Part shown: positions 1-5,565 of the stretch, in pieces
Numbering within the stretch: position 1 is the first letter of the stretch
Layout: the number at the start of each line of letters is the position of its first letter
NCBI GenBank assembly: GCA_013153635.1
Contig: JAADDZ010000027.1
Location: forward strand, 1 to 12,905
DNA length: 12,905 nt
DNA from: Aquificota bacterium
GTDB taxonomy: Bacteria > Aquificota > Aquificia > Aquificales > Hydrogenothermaceae
Direction: 5' to 3'
The notes under the pieces: model-generated
Database searches by the model: none
What the model saw: the letters and a program-made list of their open reading frames with translations, nothing else
What the model was told of the DNA's origin: nothing
Program-made: the position numbers and the translations under genes

Positions 1-2
1 TT

Positions 3-90
3 GGAGGGTTGGCCGAGCGGACGAAGGCGGGTGATTTGAAATCACTTGAGGGTTAACAGCCCTCCGGGGGTTCGAATCCCTCACCCTCCG
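3..90 (+). tRNA. tRNA-Ser (anticodon UGA)
   Basis: The sequence folds as a class II tRNA. The acceptor arms GGAGGGT (3-9) and ACCCTCC (83-89) pair perfectly, with discriminator G at 90. The anticodon stem GGTGA/TCACT (30-34 and 42-46) closes a 7-nt loop TTTGAAA whose middle triplet, TGA at 37-39, reads serine codon UCA. A long variable arm (GAGGG/CCCTC) is typical of tRNA-Ser, and the T-loop is TTCGAAT at 71-77. The CCA end is not encoded. The gene is followed by very AT-rich, accessory-looking DNA. I found no second copy of its 3' end in the window that would mark an integrated element. Confidence 0.97.
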
Positions 91-156
91 TTATTAATAT
101 TAATTTTCAGTTTTTTTGTTAAATATTCAAAAATTCTAATGCTTTTTAGCCATTGA

Positions 157-279
157 ATATCAATAGTTATAGAGGACTTTAACAAAAAGTTGAACAATCT
201 AATTGAAAATTATAAATTTCCTAAAAAATGGGACAGTTTTGTTATGGAGCAAAAATGTTTGAGATTGTTCTTACAATAG
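157..279 (+). pseudogene. possible short gene remnant, unrecognised
   Basis: This is an open stretch of 40 codons between a TGA (154-156) and a TAG (277-279). It has no good start codon at its 5' end. The translation has a protein-like hydrophilic, helical composition with a run N-Y-K-F-P-K-K-W-D-S-F in the middle. It could be the remains of a decayed gene between the tRNA and the toxin-antitoxin pair, or chance in AT-rich DNA. Apart from this I see nothing coding in 91-383. Confidence 0.15.
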
Positions 280-383
280 TTAGTTTGAGAAATCAGTAAT
301 ATCATTTTTGGGTTCAAATAGAAATAAATTGCAGAATCTTATAAAGAGTTTTAAATTAAATGTATAAATATTTTTAAATCAAG

Positions 384-755
384 GTGAAGATTTTGGAAAT
401 TGTATTAACAGAATTTGGAAACATAGATACGGTATTAAAAGATACAATAAAAGCAATAGGTAAACTTATACCTATACAAAAAAGGAATATAAACTTACTT
501 GCAAAAAAAATAGAAGATATATATGAAAAAAATGAAAACATACCAGAATTCAAAGATGCCTTTGAAAACTTATTAATAGAACTTATGGAAACAGAAGACA
601 TAAAAACAGTTTACACATTATTTTTACTCTTGCCAATAAAAGAAAGAATAAAAAGAGAAATAATACAAGACCTAAAAGAAGCAGAAAAAACTCTTAAAAT
701 AAAGAAATCCCTACAAAATCATAAAGAATTAGAAGAAATTCTTGAAAATATATGA
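384..755 (+). CDS. unrecognised helical protein, candidate antitoxin of a RelE-type pair
   Basis: A 123-residue, highly charged protein predicted to be almost entirely alpha-helical. I do not recognise its family: there is no visible helix-turn-helix, AbrB, Phd/YefM or RelB signature. Its partner role is inferred from context, because its last codons overlap by 4 bp (ATGA, 752-755) the start of a RelE/ParE-type toxin, the usual coupling of type II toxin-antitoxin operons with the antitoxin first. The start is GTG at 384, three codons after an in-frame TAA (375-377), with only a weak AAG just upstream as ribosome site; a TTG at 393 is an alternative. It is larger than most antitoxins (70-100 residues). 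It could instead be a truncated or unrelated protein. The nucleotide composition is more A-rich than the housekeeping genes downstream. Confidence 0.6.
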   Translation: MKILEIVLTEFGNIDTVLKDTIKAIGKLIPIQKRNINLLAKKIEDIYEKNENIPEFKDAFENLLIELMETEDIKTVYTLFLLLPIKERIKREIIQDLKEAEKTLKIKKSLQNHKELEEILENI

Positions 756-1132
756 ATATCAAAGAAATTATCGTCTGTAAATGTTTCAAGAAAGATATAA
801 AAGAATTACAGAAAAAATGCAGAAATTCAGCTTTGGAAAAGGAAATTATCAATCATTTACTTGACGTTATCAGAAATGGGGATTACAAACACAGCATACC
901 AAAAATTTATGAAAGCAAAATTGGAGTATTATTTAAAAGTAGATTTAAAGGTTGTAGTGGAAAAGGAAAAAGAGGTGGATTTAGGATAATTTGGGGACTA
1001 AAACAGGAGAAATTTATATTAGTGAAGATGTATTCAAAATCTCAAGTTGAGAGTATACCAATAGAAGAACTTGTAAATGAACTTATAAATTGTTTAAAAA
1101 ACTCTGATTTTGAAAAATACCCTAAAAAGTAG
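752..1132 (+). CDS. RelE/ParE-superfamily toxin
   Basis: A 126-residue small basic protein resembling RelE/HigB-type toxins, which typically cleave mRNA at the ribosome or, in the ParE branch, poison gyrase. The recognisable block is in the C-terminal half: a Lys/Arg-rich strand F-K-S-R-F-K-G around 61-67, then G-K-G-K-R-G-G-F-R-I-I-W at 70-81, and the terminal strand L-V-K-M-Y-S-K-S at 90-97, which matches the family pattern of 'GGFRvIY...iYsKsek'. Basic residues K71, K73, R74, R78 and Tyr94 are candidates for RNA binding or catalysis. The ATG overlaps the stop of the upstream gene, so translation is probably coupled. The stop TAG (1130-1132) directly abuts the stop of a convergent frame on the other strand. 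Family assignment is fairly secure; whether it acts as ribonuclease or gyrase poison is not visible. Confidence 0.75.
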   Translation: MNIKEIIVCKCFKKDIKELQKKCRNSALEKEIINHLLDVIRNGDYKHSIPKIYESKIGVLFKSRFKGCSGKGKRGGFRIIWGLKQEKFILVKMYSKSQVESIPIEELVNELINCLKNSDFEKYPKK

Positions 1133-1489
1133 TTATTTTTTATAAACTTCCTGTAAATAATCAGGTAGAAGCTCTTTTGGATAACTTCCTTTAGCAATTT
1201 TGTGTAAGTGCCACCACCATTTTTCAAGAGGCTGGCTGTTATCATCATGAATAGCTGGATTAACCTCAATAATTTCTTTTATATCTTCTATAAGCCATCT
1301 ATCGTGTTTTTGTATCTCTTCATACCATTCATAACCATCAAGTTCATTTCTTAAAGCTGAAATATCTGCCAGAAAAATATCTGGGTCTGCTAACACTCGT
1401 ATATATTCCATCAACCAAGCATCTTCATCTTCAGTAAGTTTTTGGTTATTTCTCTTTTGTTCTTCATCTTTTCCATTTTGGATAGTTTC
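1133..1489 (-). pseudogene. 5'-truncated or start-less gene, unrecognised family
   Basis: On the minus strand a frame with clearly protein-like content runs from 1489 down to a TAA at 1133-1135. The part from a TTG/ATG pair (1412-1414, 1409-1411) encodes about 93 residues rich in acidic and aromatic residues, with a striking Trp triplet in L-E-K-W-W-W-H-L-H-K and a C-terminal P-K-E-L-L-P-D-Y-L. The frame continues 25 more codons upstream with similar composition to an in-frame TAG at 1490-1492, without any good start codon. The ATG at 1409 has no ribosome binding site. The simplest reading is the C-terminal remnant of a longer gene whose 5' end was lost. It could also be a short functional gene using the TTG or ATG. 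I do not recognise the family. Confidence 0.5.
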
Positions 1490-1496
1490 CTAGATA

Positions 1497-1515
1497 TTTA
1501 AGTTTATAACTTAAA
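1497..1515. repeat. 8-bp perfect inverted repeat, 3-nt spacer
   Basis: TTTAAGTT-TAT-AACTTAAA is a perfect dyad just upstream (minus-strand sense) of the broken frame at 1133-1489 and about 180 bp upstream of the globin gene. The left arm plus flank, ATTTAAGTTT (1496-1505), recurs at 1554-1563, followed by TAATACTTA, which gives a weaker second dyad. It could be an operator of the lost gene or chance in AT-rich DNA. The remainder of 1415-1615 holds nothing else I can support. Confidence 0.35.
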
Positions 1516-1615
1516 CAATAAATTTAAATTGGTGTTTTGTAAAGTCTTGGTTTATTTAAGTTTTTAATACTTATTTTTAAAGTTAGAAAAAACACAAATC
1601 AATCTAGAAACTTTT

Positions 1616-1629
1616 ATGATAAACATCAT
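1616..1629. promoter_or_regulatory. FNR/CRP-family-type operator upstream of globin
   Basis: ATGAT-AAAC-ATCAT is a perfect 5-4-5 dyad that contains the TGAT-N4-ATCA core of the FNR/DNR consensus TTGAT-N4-ATCAA. Its centre (1622.5) lies about 42 bases upstream of the start point expected from the TATAAT at 1653-1658, which is the classical position for class II activation by FNR-type regulators. The regulator itself is not in the window. Confidence 0.55.
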
Positions 1630-1636
1630 TTTTATA

Positions 1637-1650
1637 TTCGAATATTCGAA
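1637..1650. promoter_or_regulatory. 14-bp perfect palindrome in globin promoter spacer
   Basis: TTCGAATATTCGAA is a perfect palindrome located between the FNR-type dyad and the -10 box, centred near -21. A protein bound there would block RNA polymerase, so a repressor operator is the natural inference. It does not match an operator consensus I can name with confidence. Confidence 0.45.
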
Positions 1651-1652
1651 AT

Positions 1653-1658
1653 TATAAT
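1653..1658 (+). promoter_or_regulatory. -10 box of globin promoter
   Basis: A perfect TATAAT lies 40 bp before the globin start codon. At the normal 17-bp distance upstream the -35 region is only TTTTAT, a poor match. That is expected for a promoter that depends on an activator bound at the -42 dyad. Confidence 0.6.
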
Positions 1659-1697
1659 AAAAGACAAATAATTCTTAAATATAAAAAGGAGATATGT

Positions 1698-2120
1698 ATG
1701 TTAGACCCAAAAACTATCGAAATCGTAAAACAGACTGCCCCTTTGCTAAAAGAAAAGGGAGAAGAGGTTACAGTAAGAATGTATGAAATTTTGTTTTCAA
1801 AGTACCCTCAAACAAAGGAACTTTTTAAAAATGCACCTGAAGACCAATACAAAAGATTGGCAAATGCAATTATATCTTATTCTGCTAATGTTGATAATCT
1901 TGATGCTTTACAAAATGCTATTGAAAAAATGGCTGTTAAACATGTACAAACAAATGTAAAACCGGAACATTACCCTTTTGTAAAAGATGCTCTACTGTCA
2001 GCTATAAGCGACGTGTTAAATCCTCCTGAAGAGGTTTTAAAAGCTTGGGAAGAAGCTTATGATTTTTTAGCTGATGTTTTAATAAAGAGGGAAAGGGAAC
2101 TTTACGCTTCTGCAGAGTAA
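1698..2120 (+). CDS. single-domain globin (thermoglobin-like bacterial haemoglobin)
   Basis: A 140-residue haem protein with a single globin fold and no reductase domain, expected in the cytoplasm to bind O2 and NO and to serve nitric oxide detoxification or oxygen handling. Conserved globin residues fall where expected: Tyr29 (B10), Phe43 (CD1), Gln50 (E7), proximal His82 (F8) in K-H-V-Q-T-N-V, then P-E-H-Y-P (89-93). Length and sequence are very like the A. aeolicus thermoglobin as I remember it, and also fit Vgb/Cgb-type globins. The start at 1698 is supported by AAGGAG (1686-1691) with good spacing. An out-of-frame ATG sits at 1694. The gene stands alone, converging on rsmA, with only 5 bp between the stop codons. 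The upstream dyads suggest control by an FNR/CRP-type sensor. Confidence 0.93.
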   Translation: MLDPKTIEIVKQTAPLLKEKGEEVTVRMYEILFSKYPQTKELFKNAPEDQYKRLANAIISYSANVDNLDALQNAIEKMAVKHVQTNVKPEHYPFVKDALLSAISDVLNPPEEVLKAWEEAYDFLADVLIKRERELYASAE

Positions 2121-2125
2121 TCCTG

Positions 2126-2902
2126 TCAGGGCTTTTCGCCCTGCTTCCCCAAAGAATATAATTTTATAAAATCTTGTATTGTTAATTCTTCTACTCTAGA
2201 TGTCTCTTTTATATTTGCTTTTTGTAGTATCTGGGTATCTATTTTGCTTTTTAGCATTTTTCTTCTGTTTGTAAATAATGTAGTTAAAAATTCTTGATAA
2301 TTTCTGATGTCTTTTATTGGTACATTTTCTTTTGGTACGAGTTTTACTACTGCTGACACGACTTTTGGTGGGGGTTTGAAGAATCTAGATGGAACACTCA
2401 TTACATATCTGACATCAAAAAATGTTTGTACGAATACAGATAAAAAGGAATACTGTTTTGTTTTTGGCTTTGCTATTAATTTTTGGGCTACTTCTTTTTG
2501 TAGCATGAATACTGCTGTTTTTATTAGGTCTTTATGCTCTACAGTTTTAATTAAAATTAATGCTCCTATGTTGTATGGGAGATTTCCTACGAGTTTGATT
2601 TTTTGGTGGTTAACTAACTGGTATAGGTCTAAGGCTAGAAAATCTTGTTCTACTAGGATAAAGTTTTTGTAGTCTTTGAATCTCTCTTTTATTATTGGAT
2701 AGGCTGTTTTATCTACTTCTATTCCATAGAGGATTTTTGGAGCTTTATTTAGTAATACTTCTGTTAGTTGACCTGTACCTACTCCTATTTCTACTATTAT
2801 ATCTGTAGGTTCTATCTGTAGTTCGTCTGCTATTTTTTCTAAAACTCCTTGGGATATTAATATGTGCTGTCCTAGATGTTTTTTTGTTCTAAATTTTTTC
2901 AT
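2126..2902 (-). CDS. rsmA: 16S rRNA dimethyladenosine transferase RsmA (KsgA)
   Basis: The enzyme dimethylates two adjacent adenines in the 3'-terminal helix of 16S rRNA with S-adenosylmethionine, a late step of 30S assembly. All hallmarks are visible in 258 residues, normal length for the family: N-terminal K-K-H-L-G-Q-H-I-L (7-15), SAM motif E-I-G-V-G-T-G (38-44), the acidic ribose-contact G-I-E-V-D (60-64), Q-D-F (86-88), and the catalytic N-L-P-Y-N-I (107-112), followed by F-M-L-Q-K-E-V-A. The C-terminal T-N-R-R-K-M-L is also typical. The residue after N-L-P-Y-N-I is Gly where Ser is common. It is the last gene of the minus-strand operon and its start overlaps the galU end by 14 bp, implying coupled translation. 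Its C-terminus encodes the hairpin at 2127-2143. Confidence 0.97.
   Translation of the reverse strand: MKKFRTKKHLGQHILISQGVLEKIADELQIEPTDIIVEIGVGTGQLTEVLLNKAPKILYGIEVDKTAYPIIKERFKDYKNFILVEQDFLALDLYQLVNHQKIKLVGNLPYNIGALILIKTVEHKDLIKTAVFMLQKEVAQKLIAKPKTKQYSFLSVFVQTFFDVRYVMSVPSRFFKPPPKVVSAVVKLVPKENVPIKDIRNYQEFLTTLFTNRRKMLKSKIDTQILQKANIKETSRVEELTIQDFIKLYSLGKQGEKP
2127..2143. terminator. GC-rich hairpin at convergent gene ends
   Basis: CAGGGC-TTTTC-GCCCTG forms a perfect 6-bp, mostly G:C stem with a 5-nt loop in otherwise AT-rich DNA. It lies in the last codons of rsmA and just after the globin stop, so it could end transcription from both sides. No clear T-run follows on either strand, so it is not a textbook intrinsic terminator. 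Confidence 0.4.
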
Positions 2903-3782
2903 TCTCTATTTGTTTAACTATGTCTACTAGTAGGTTTCTCATGTAGTCTTTTGTATCTTCTCTGGTAAGGGCAAAGTTTACGATGGCTTCTAGGTATCCG
3001 TATTTGTTCCCTGTGTCAAATCTTTTTCCTTCTATGTCTTTTGCATAGATAGCTTCGCTTTCTCTTAGAACCATTAGAGCATCGGTTAGTTGGAGTTCTC
3101 CTCCTTTTCCAAAAGGTGTCTTTTTTAGGGCTTCAAATATTGACGGCGTAAGTACATATCTACCTATTATCGCTGAATTGGAGGGAGCTTCGTTTGGTTC
3201 TGGTTTTTCTATTAGGTAGTTTACTAATCTAACACTGTCTTCTATTTTTGCTCCGTCTATTATTCCGTATTTGTATACTTCTTCTTTTGGTACTTCTGTT
3301 GTTCCTAGTACAGATTTTCCAAATTTTTTGTATATCTCTATGAGTTGTCCTATTCCCGGATTTATAGGATTTATTATTAATTCATCTCCAAGTAAAACTG
3401 CAAAAGGTTCATTTCCTACTACTCTCTCGGCTGTAAGAATGGCATGTCCTAAACCTAGTTGTTCTTTTTGTCTTATATAGACAAAATTTGCCATATCACT
3501 TATTTCTCTTATTATTTTGAGTAAATCTTCTTTTCCGTTTTTTTCTAGGGCGTATTCTAAGTCTGGTGCATAATCAAAGTGGTCTTCTATCGCTCTTTTG
3601 TGTCTTCCTGTAACAAATATAATAGTTTCTATACCAGCGGATACAGCTTCTTCTACTATGTATTGGATTATTGGTTTATCTACTATTGGCATCATCTCTT
3701 TTGGGGTTGCTTTTGTAGCAGGCAAAAATCTTGTTCCAAAACCTGCTACTGGGATTACAGCTTTTTTGACTTCTAACATCAT
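2889..3782 (-). CDS. galU: UTP-glucose-1-phosphate uridylyltransferase GalU
   Basis: A cytoplasmic nucleotidyltransferase making UDP-glucose from UTP and glucose-1-phosphate, a precursor for LPS, exopolysaccharide and glycolipids. The 297-residue protein is of standard length. The N-terminal nucleotide-binding signature G-F-G-T-R-F-L-P-A-T-K (14-24) is followed by P-K-E-M and D-K-P. The metal-binding L-G-D-E is at 131-134, E-K-P at 192-194, G-E-L-Q-L-T-D (228-234) and F-D-T-G-N-K (255-260), all diagnostic of GalU rather than RmlA or GlmU. There are two adjacent ATGs (3782 and 3779). A G-run, GGGGG, lies only 2 nt from the first and 5 nt from the second, so the second Met may be the true start. 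It begins 6 bp after the purC stop and overlaps rsmA. Confidence 0.95.
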   Translation of the reverse strand: MMLEVKKAVIPVAGFGTRFLPATKATPKEMMPIVDKPIIQYIVEEAVSAGIETIIFVTGRHKRAIEDHFDYAPDLEYALEKNGKEDLLKIIREISDMANFVYIRQKEQLGLGHAILTAERVVGNEPFAVLLGDELIINPINPGIGQLIEIYKKFGKSVLGTTEVPKEEVYKYGIIDGAKIEDSVRLVNYLIEKPEPNEAPSNSAIIGRYVLTPSIFEALKKTPFGKGGELQLTDALMVLRESEAIYAKDIEGKRFDTGNKYGYLEAIVNFALTREDTKDYMRNLLVDIVKQIENEKI

Positions 3783-3788
3783 GTCCCC

Positions 3789-4496
3789 CTAGTCTGTAAT
3801 TTTTTCTAGAACTTTTTTATATCCTTCTAAAAGGTCTCCTAAATCAAATCTGAATCTGTCTTTATCTAGTTTTTCTCCTGTCTTTATGTCCCACAACCTA
3901 CATGTGTCTGGAGATATTTCATCAGCTACTACTATACTTCCGTCAGGTCTTTTTCCGAATTCTAATTTGAAATCTACTAACAGTATCCCATGGTCTTTAA
4001 AAAATTTGCTTAATATATTGTTTACTTCTAAGGCTAGATGTTTCATTTTTTCTATTTCGTCTTCTTTTGCTAGTTTCATAGCAAGTATATGCTCTTTGCA
4101 TATAATTGGGTCGTGAAGCTGGTCATTTTTTAGATAAAACTCTACAAGCGGTGGTTTAAAAGGGATTTTTTCTGGAATTCCTAATCTTTTTACTATAGAA
4201 CCGGCGGCGATGTTTCTTACTACTACTTCTACAGGTATTATTTCTACTTTGTGGACTAGCATCTCTCTATCAGAGAGTTTTTTTATAAAATGGGTTGGAA
4301 TTTTGTTTTGATTCAACAGTTGGAATATTATGGAAGATAGTGTATTGTTTAATGCTCCTTTTCCTTTTATTGTAGCTTTTTTTATAGCGTCAAAGGCTGT
4401 AGCCGAATCTTTAAAATAGGCTATAAATTTGTCTGGGTCATCTGTTTTATATAATATTTTTGCTTTTCCTTCGTAAAGCTTTTGTGATTTTTTCAT
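3789..4496 (-). CDS. purC: SAICAR synthase PurC
   Basis: Phosphoribosylaminoimidazole-succinocarboxamide synthase joins aspartate to CAIR using ATP in de novo purine synthesis. The 235-residue length is typical for the bacterial single-domain enzyme. Signatures seen in order are Y-E-G-K-A-K (8-13), V-E-V-V-V-R-N-I-A-A-G-S (89-100), L-V-D-F-K-L-E-F-G (173-181) and the nucleotide/metal segment A-D-E-I-S-P-D-T-C-R-L-W-D (191-203). It lies second in the minus-strand operon, 32 bp after the TPR gene and 6 bp before galU. Nothing in the sequence suggests purine-specific regulation; no riboswitch-like leader is present in the short gaps. Confidence 0.97.
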   Translation of the reverse strand: MKKSQKLYEGKAKILYKTDDPDKFIAYFKDSATAFDAIKKATIKGKGALNNTLSSIIFQLLNQNKIPTHFIKKLSDREMLVHKVEIIPVEVVVRNIAAGSIVKRLGIPEKIPFKPPLVEFYLKNDQLHDPIICKEHILAMKLAKEDEIEKMKHLALEVNNILSKFFKDHGILLVDFKLEFGKRPDGSIVVADEISPDTCRLWDIKTGEKLDKDRFRFDLGDLLEGYKKVLEKITD

Positions 4497-4528
4497 TACT
4501 TTTATTTCCTCTCTTGGTAAATATATAT

Positions 4529-5173
4529 TTATAGGTTTTCTCTTGCAACTAGTTTAAAGTACTGGTATGTAGATGTTTGACTAATCTCTTCAAATAAGGT
4601 TTTTGCTTCCTTTTCTTTTCCTAATTTTTTGTACGCAAAAGCTTTTAGAAGCTGTGCGGATATATAGTTGAAGTGGTCTTTTTTTATTTTTGAGAGGGTT
4701 TGTATACTTTCTTGCGGTTTGTCCATAGCATAGCTTAAATATCCGTCATACTCTATGAATGCTGATTTTAGATGTTTTGTTTTGAGTTTTTGCTGAAGTT
4801 CTTTTGTGATTGTTTTTTGGTAATCTAGTTTTTCTTTTTTTGCTTTTAGTATTAATAGCTCATAGGATAAAGCGAGCTTTATGTATGGGGTATTAGAAAA
4901 TTGCTGTTTAAAATTTTTAATCAATTTTAGAGCCTCATCATACTTTTCTTGTGCGTACAAATCTCCTATCTGATATACAATCGCTGACGCTTGATTATAG
5001 GTTTTTTCTTTCTCTTTTTTGTAGTAAAAAAAGGCTGTTACAGCTATCAAGATAGCAATGGCAAGCCCTAATAGAATTTTGTGATACTTTTTGATGTAAT
5101 CTAATAACATATATATCTTGTATTCGAACTCTATATCTACATCTTTTTCTAAGGGTAGATGTTTCTTTTTCAT
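4529..5173 (-). CDS. membrane-anchored TPR protein, YfgM-like
   Basis: A 214-residue protein with a charged N-terminal cytoplasmic tail, one transmembrane helix at about 33-51 (I-L-L-G-L-A-I-A-I-L-I-A-V), then K-K-E-K-E-K and a helical outer domain with tetratricopeptide-like repeats (for example A-Q-E-K-Y-D-E-A-L around 74-82 and A-Y-K-K-L-G-K-E-K-E-A near the C-terminus). This layout matches YfgM/TPR_21 proteins, which sit in the inner membrane facing the periplasm and associate with the Sec translocon or periplasmic chaperones in E. coli. That role is by analogy only. ATG 5171-5173 has an AGGAG site. It is the first gene of the minus-strand operon with purC, galU and rsmA. Confidence 0.7.
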   Translation of the reverse strand: MKKKHLPLEKDVDIEFEYKIYMLLDYIKKYHKILLGLAIAILIAVTAFFYYKKEKEKTYNQASAIVYQIGDLYAQEKYDEALKLIKNFKQQFSNTPYIKLALSYELLILKAKKEKLDYQKTITKELQQKLKTKHLKSAFIEYDGYLSYAMDKPQESIQTLSKIKKDHFNYISAQLLKAFAYKKLGKEKEAKTLFEEISQTSTYQYFKLVARENL

Positions 5174-5242
5174 AAATACTCCTTTAAAATCTTTTTAGAA
5201 ATTTTATAAATAATTATAGAATAAAATAACAGGAGATATAGC
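5174..5242. promoter_or_regulatory. divergent promoter region
   Basis: These 69 bp separate two operons transcribed away from each other, so both must start here. On the minus strand a TATAAT occupies 5218-5213, giving a leader of about 33 nt before the TPR gene; its -35 region is poor. On the plus strand a weaker TATAGA at 5215-5220 overlaps it and could serve cutA. The overlap implies that the two promoters compete for polymerase. Confidence 0.4.
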
Positions 5243-5563
5243 ATGGAATATATAGTTGTGTACGTAACTACCCCAAATTACGACACTGCAAAAAATATAG
5301 CCGAGTCTCTGATTAACAGTAAACTTGCCGCATGTGTAAATATTGTAGAGAGCATATTTTCTGTATATTTTTGGCAAGGTAATATTGAAAGAGACAATGA
5401 AAGTTTGATGATTATTAAAACAAAAGCTAATCTATTTGAAAAACTAGAAGAAAAGGTAAAATCTCTTCACCCTTATTCAGTACCAGAGATTATAGCTATG
5501 CCTATAGTAAAAGGCTCTACAGATTATCTAAAATGGATAGATGACACCGTTAACGAGGAGTAA
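5243..5563 (+). CDS. cutA: CutA1 family protein
   Basis: A small trimeric cytoplasmic protein of the CutA1 family, named for divalent-cation tolerance in E. coli but of unsettled function. Its 106 residues include the family pattern in full: Y-V-T-T-P-N (7-12), K-L-A-A-C-V-N-I (27-34), Y-F-W-Q-G-N-I-E (42-49), M-I-I-K-T (56-60), [10 protein letters not shown] (76-85) and Y-L-K-W-I (95-99). The Ser in H-P-Y-S replaces the more usual Glu. The start is supported by AGGAG at 5231-5235 with spacing of 7. It is first in a plus-strand run and is separated from the SPFH gene by only 2 bp. Confidence 0.93.
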   Translation: MEYIVVYVTTPNYDTAKNIAESLINSKLAACVNIVESIFSVYFWQGNIERDNESLMIIKTKANLFEKLEEKVKSLHPYSVPEIIAMPIVKGSTDYLKWIDDTVNEE

Positions 5564-5565
5564 AA

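Noticed and set aside
3-90. tRNA-Ser 3' end as an active attachment site with a second copy inside the window.
   Set aside because: No second copy of the T-arm and acceptor sequence was found; TTCGAA near 1637 is too short and part of a separate palindrome.
192-270. Inverted repeat GAACAATCT (192-200) / AGATTGTTC (262-270), possible small mobile-element ends or a large hairpin.
   Set aside because: Only 9 bp with a 61-bp AT-rich spacer, no target duplication and no transposase; such pairs are expected by chance at this composition.
228-300. Short frame starting at ATG 228 whose F-E-I-V-L-T resembles the start of the following protein (L-E-I-V-L-T), as if a duplicated 5' end.
   Set aside because: Similarity covers only about six residues of common hydrophobic codons, and the frame has no ribosome site.
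3579-3792. Plus-strand frames opposite galU, including hydrophobic stretches that look like membrane segments.
   Set aside because: They overlap a complete, strongly supported gene on the other strand and lack ribosome sites; hydrophobicity comes from complementing A-rich codons.
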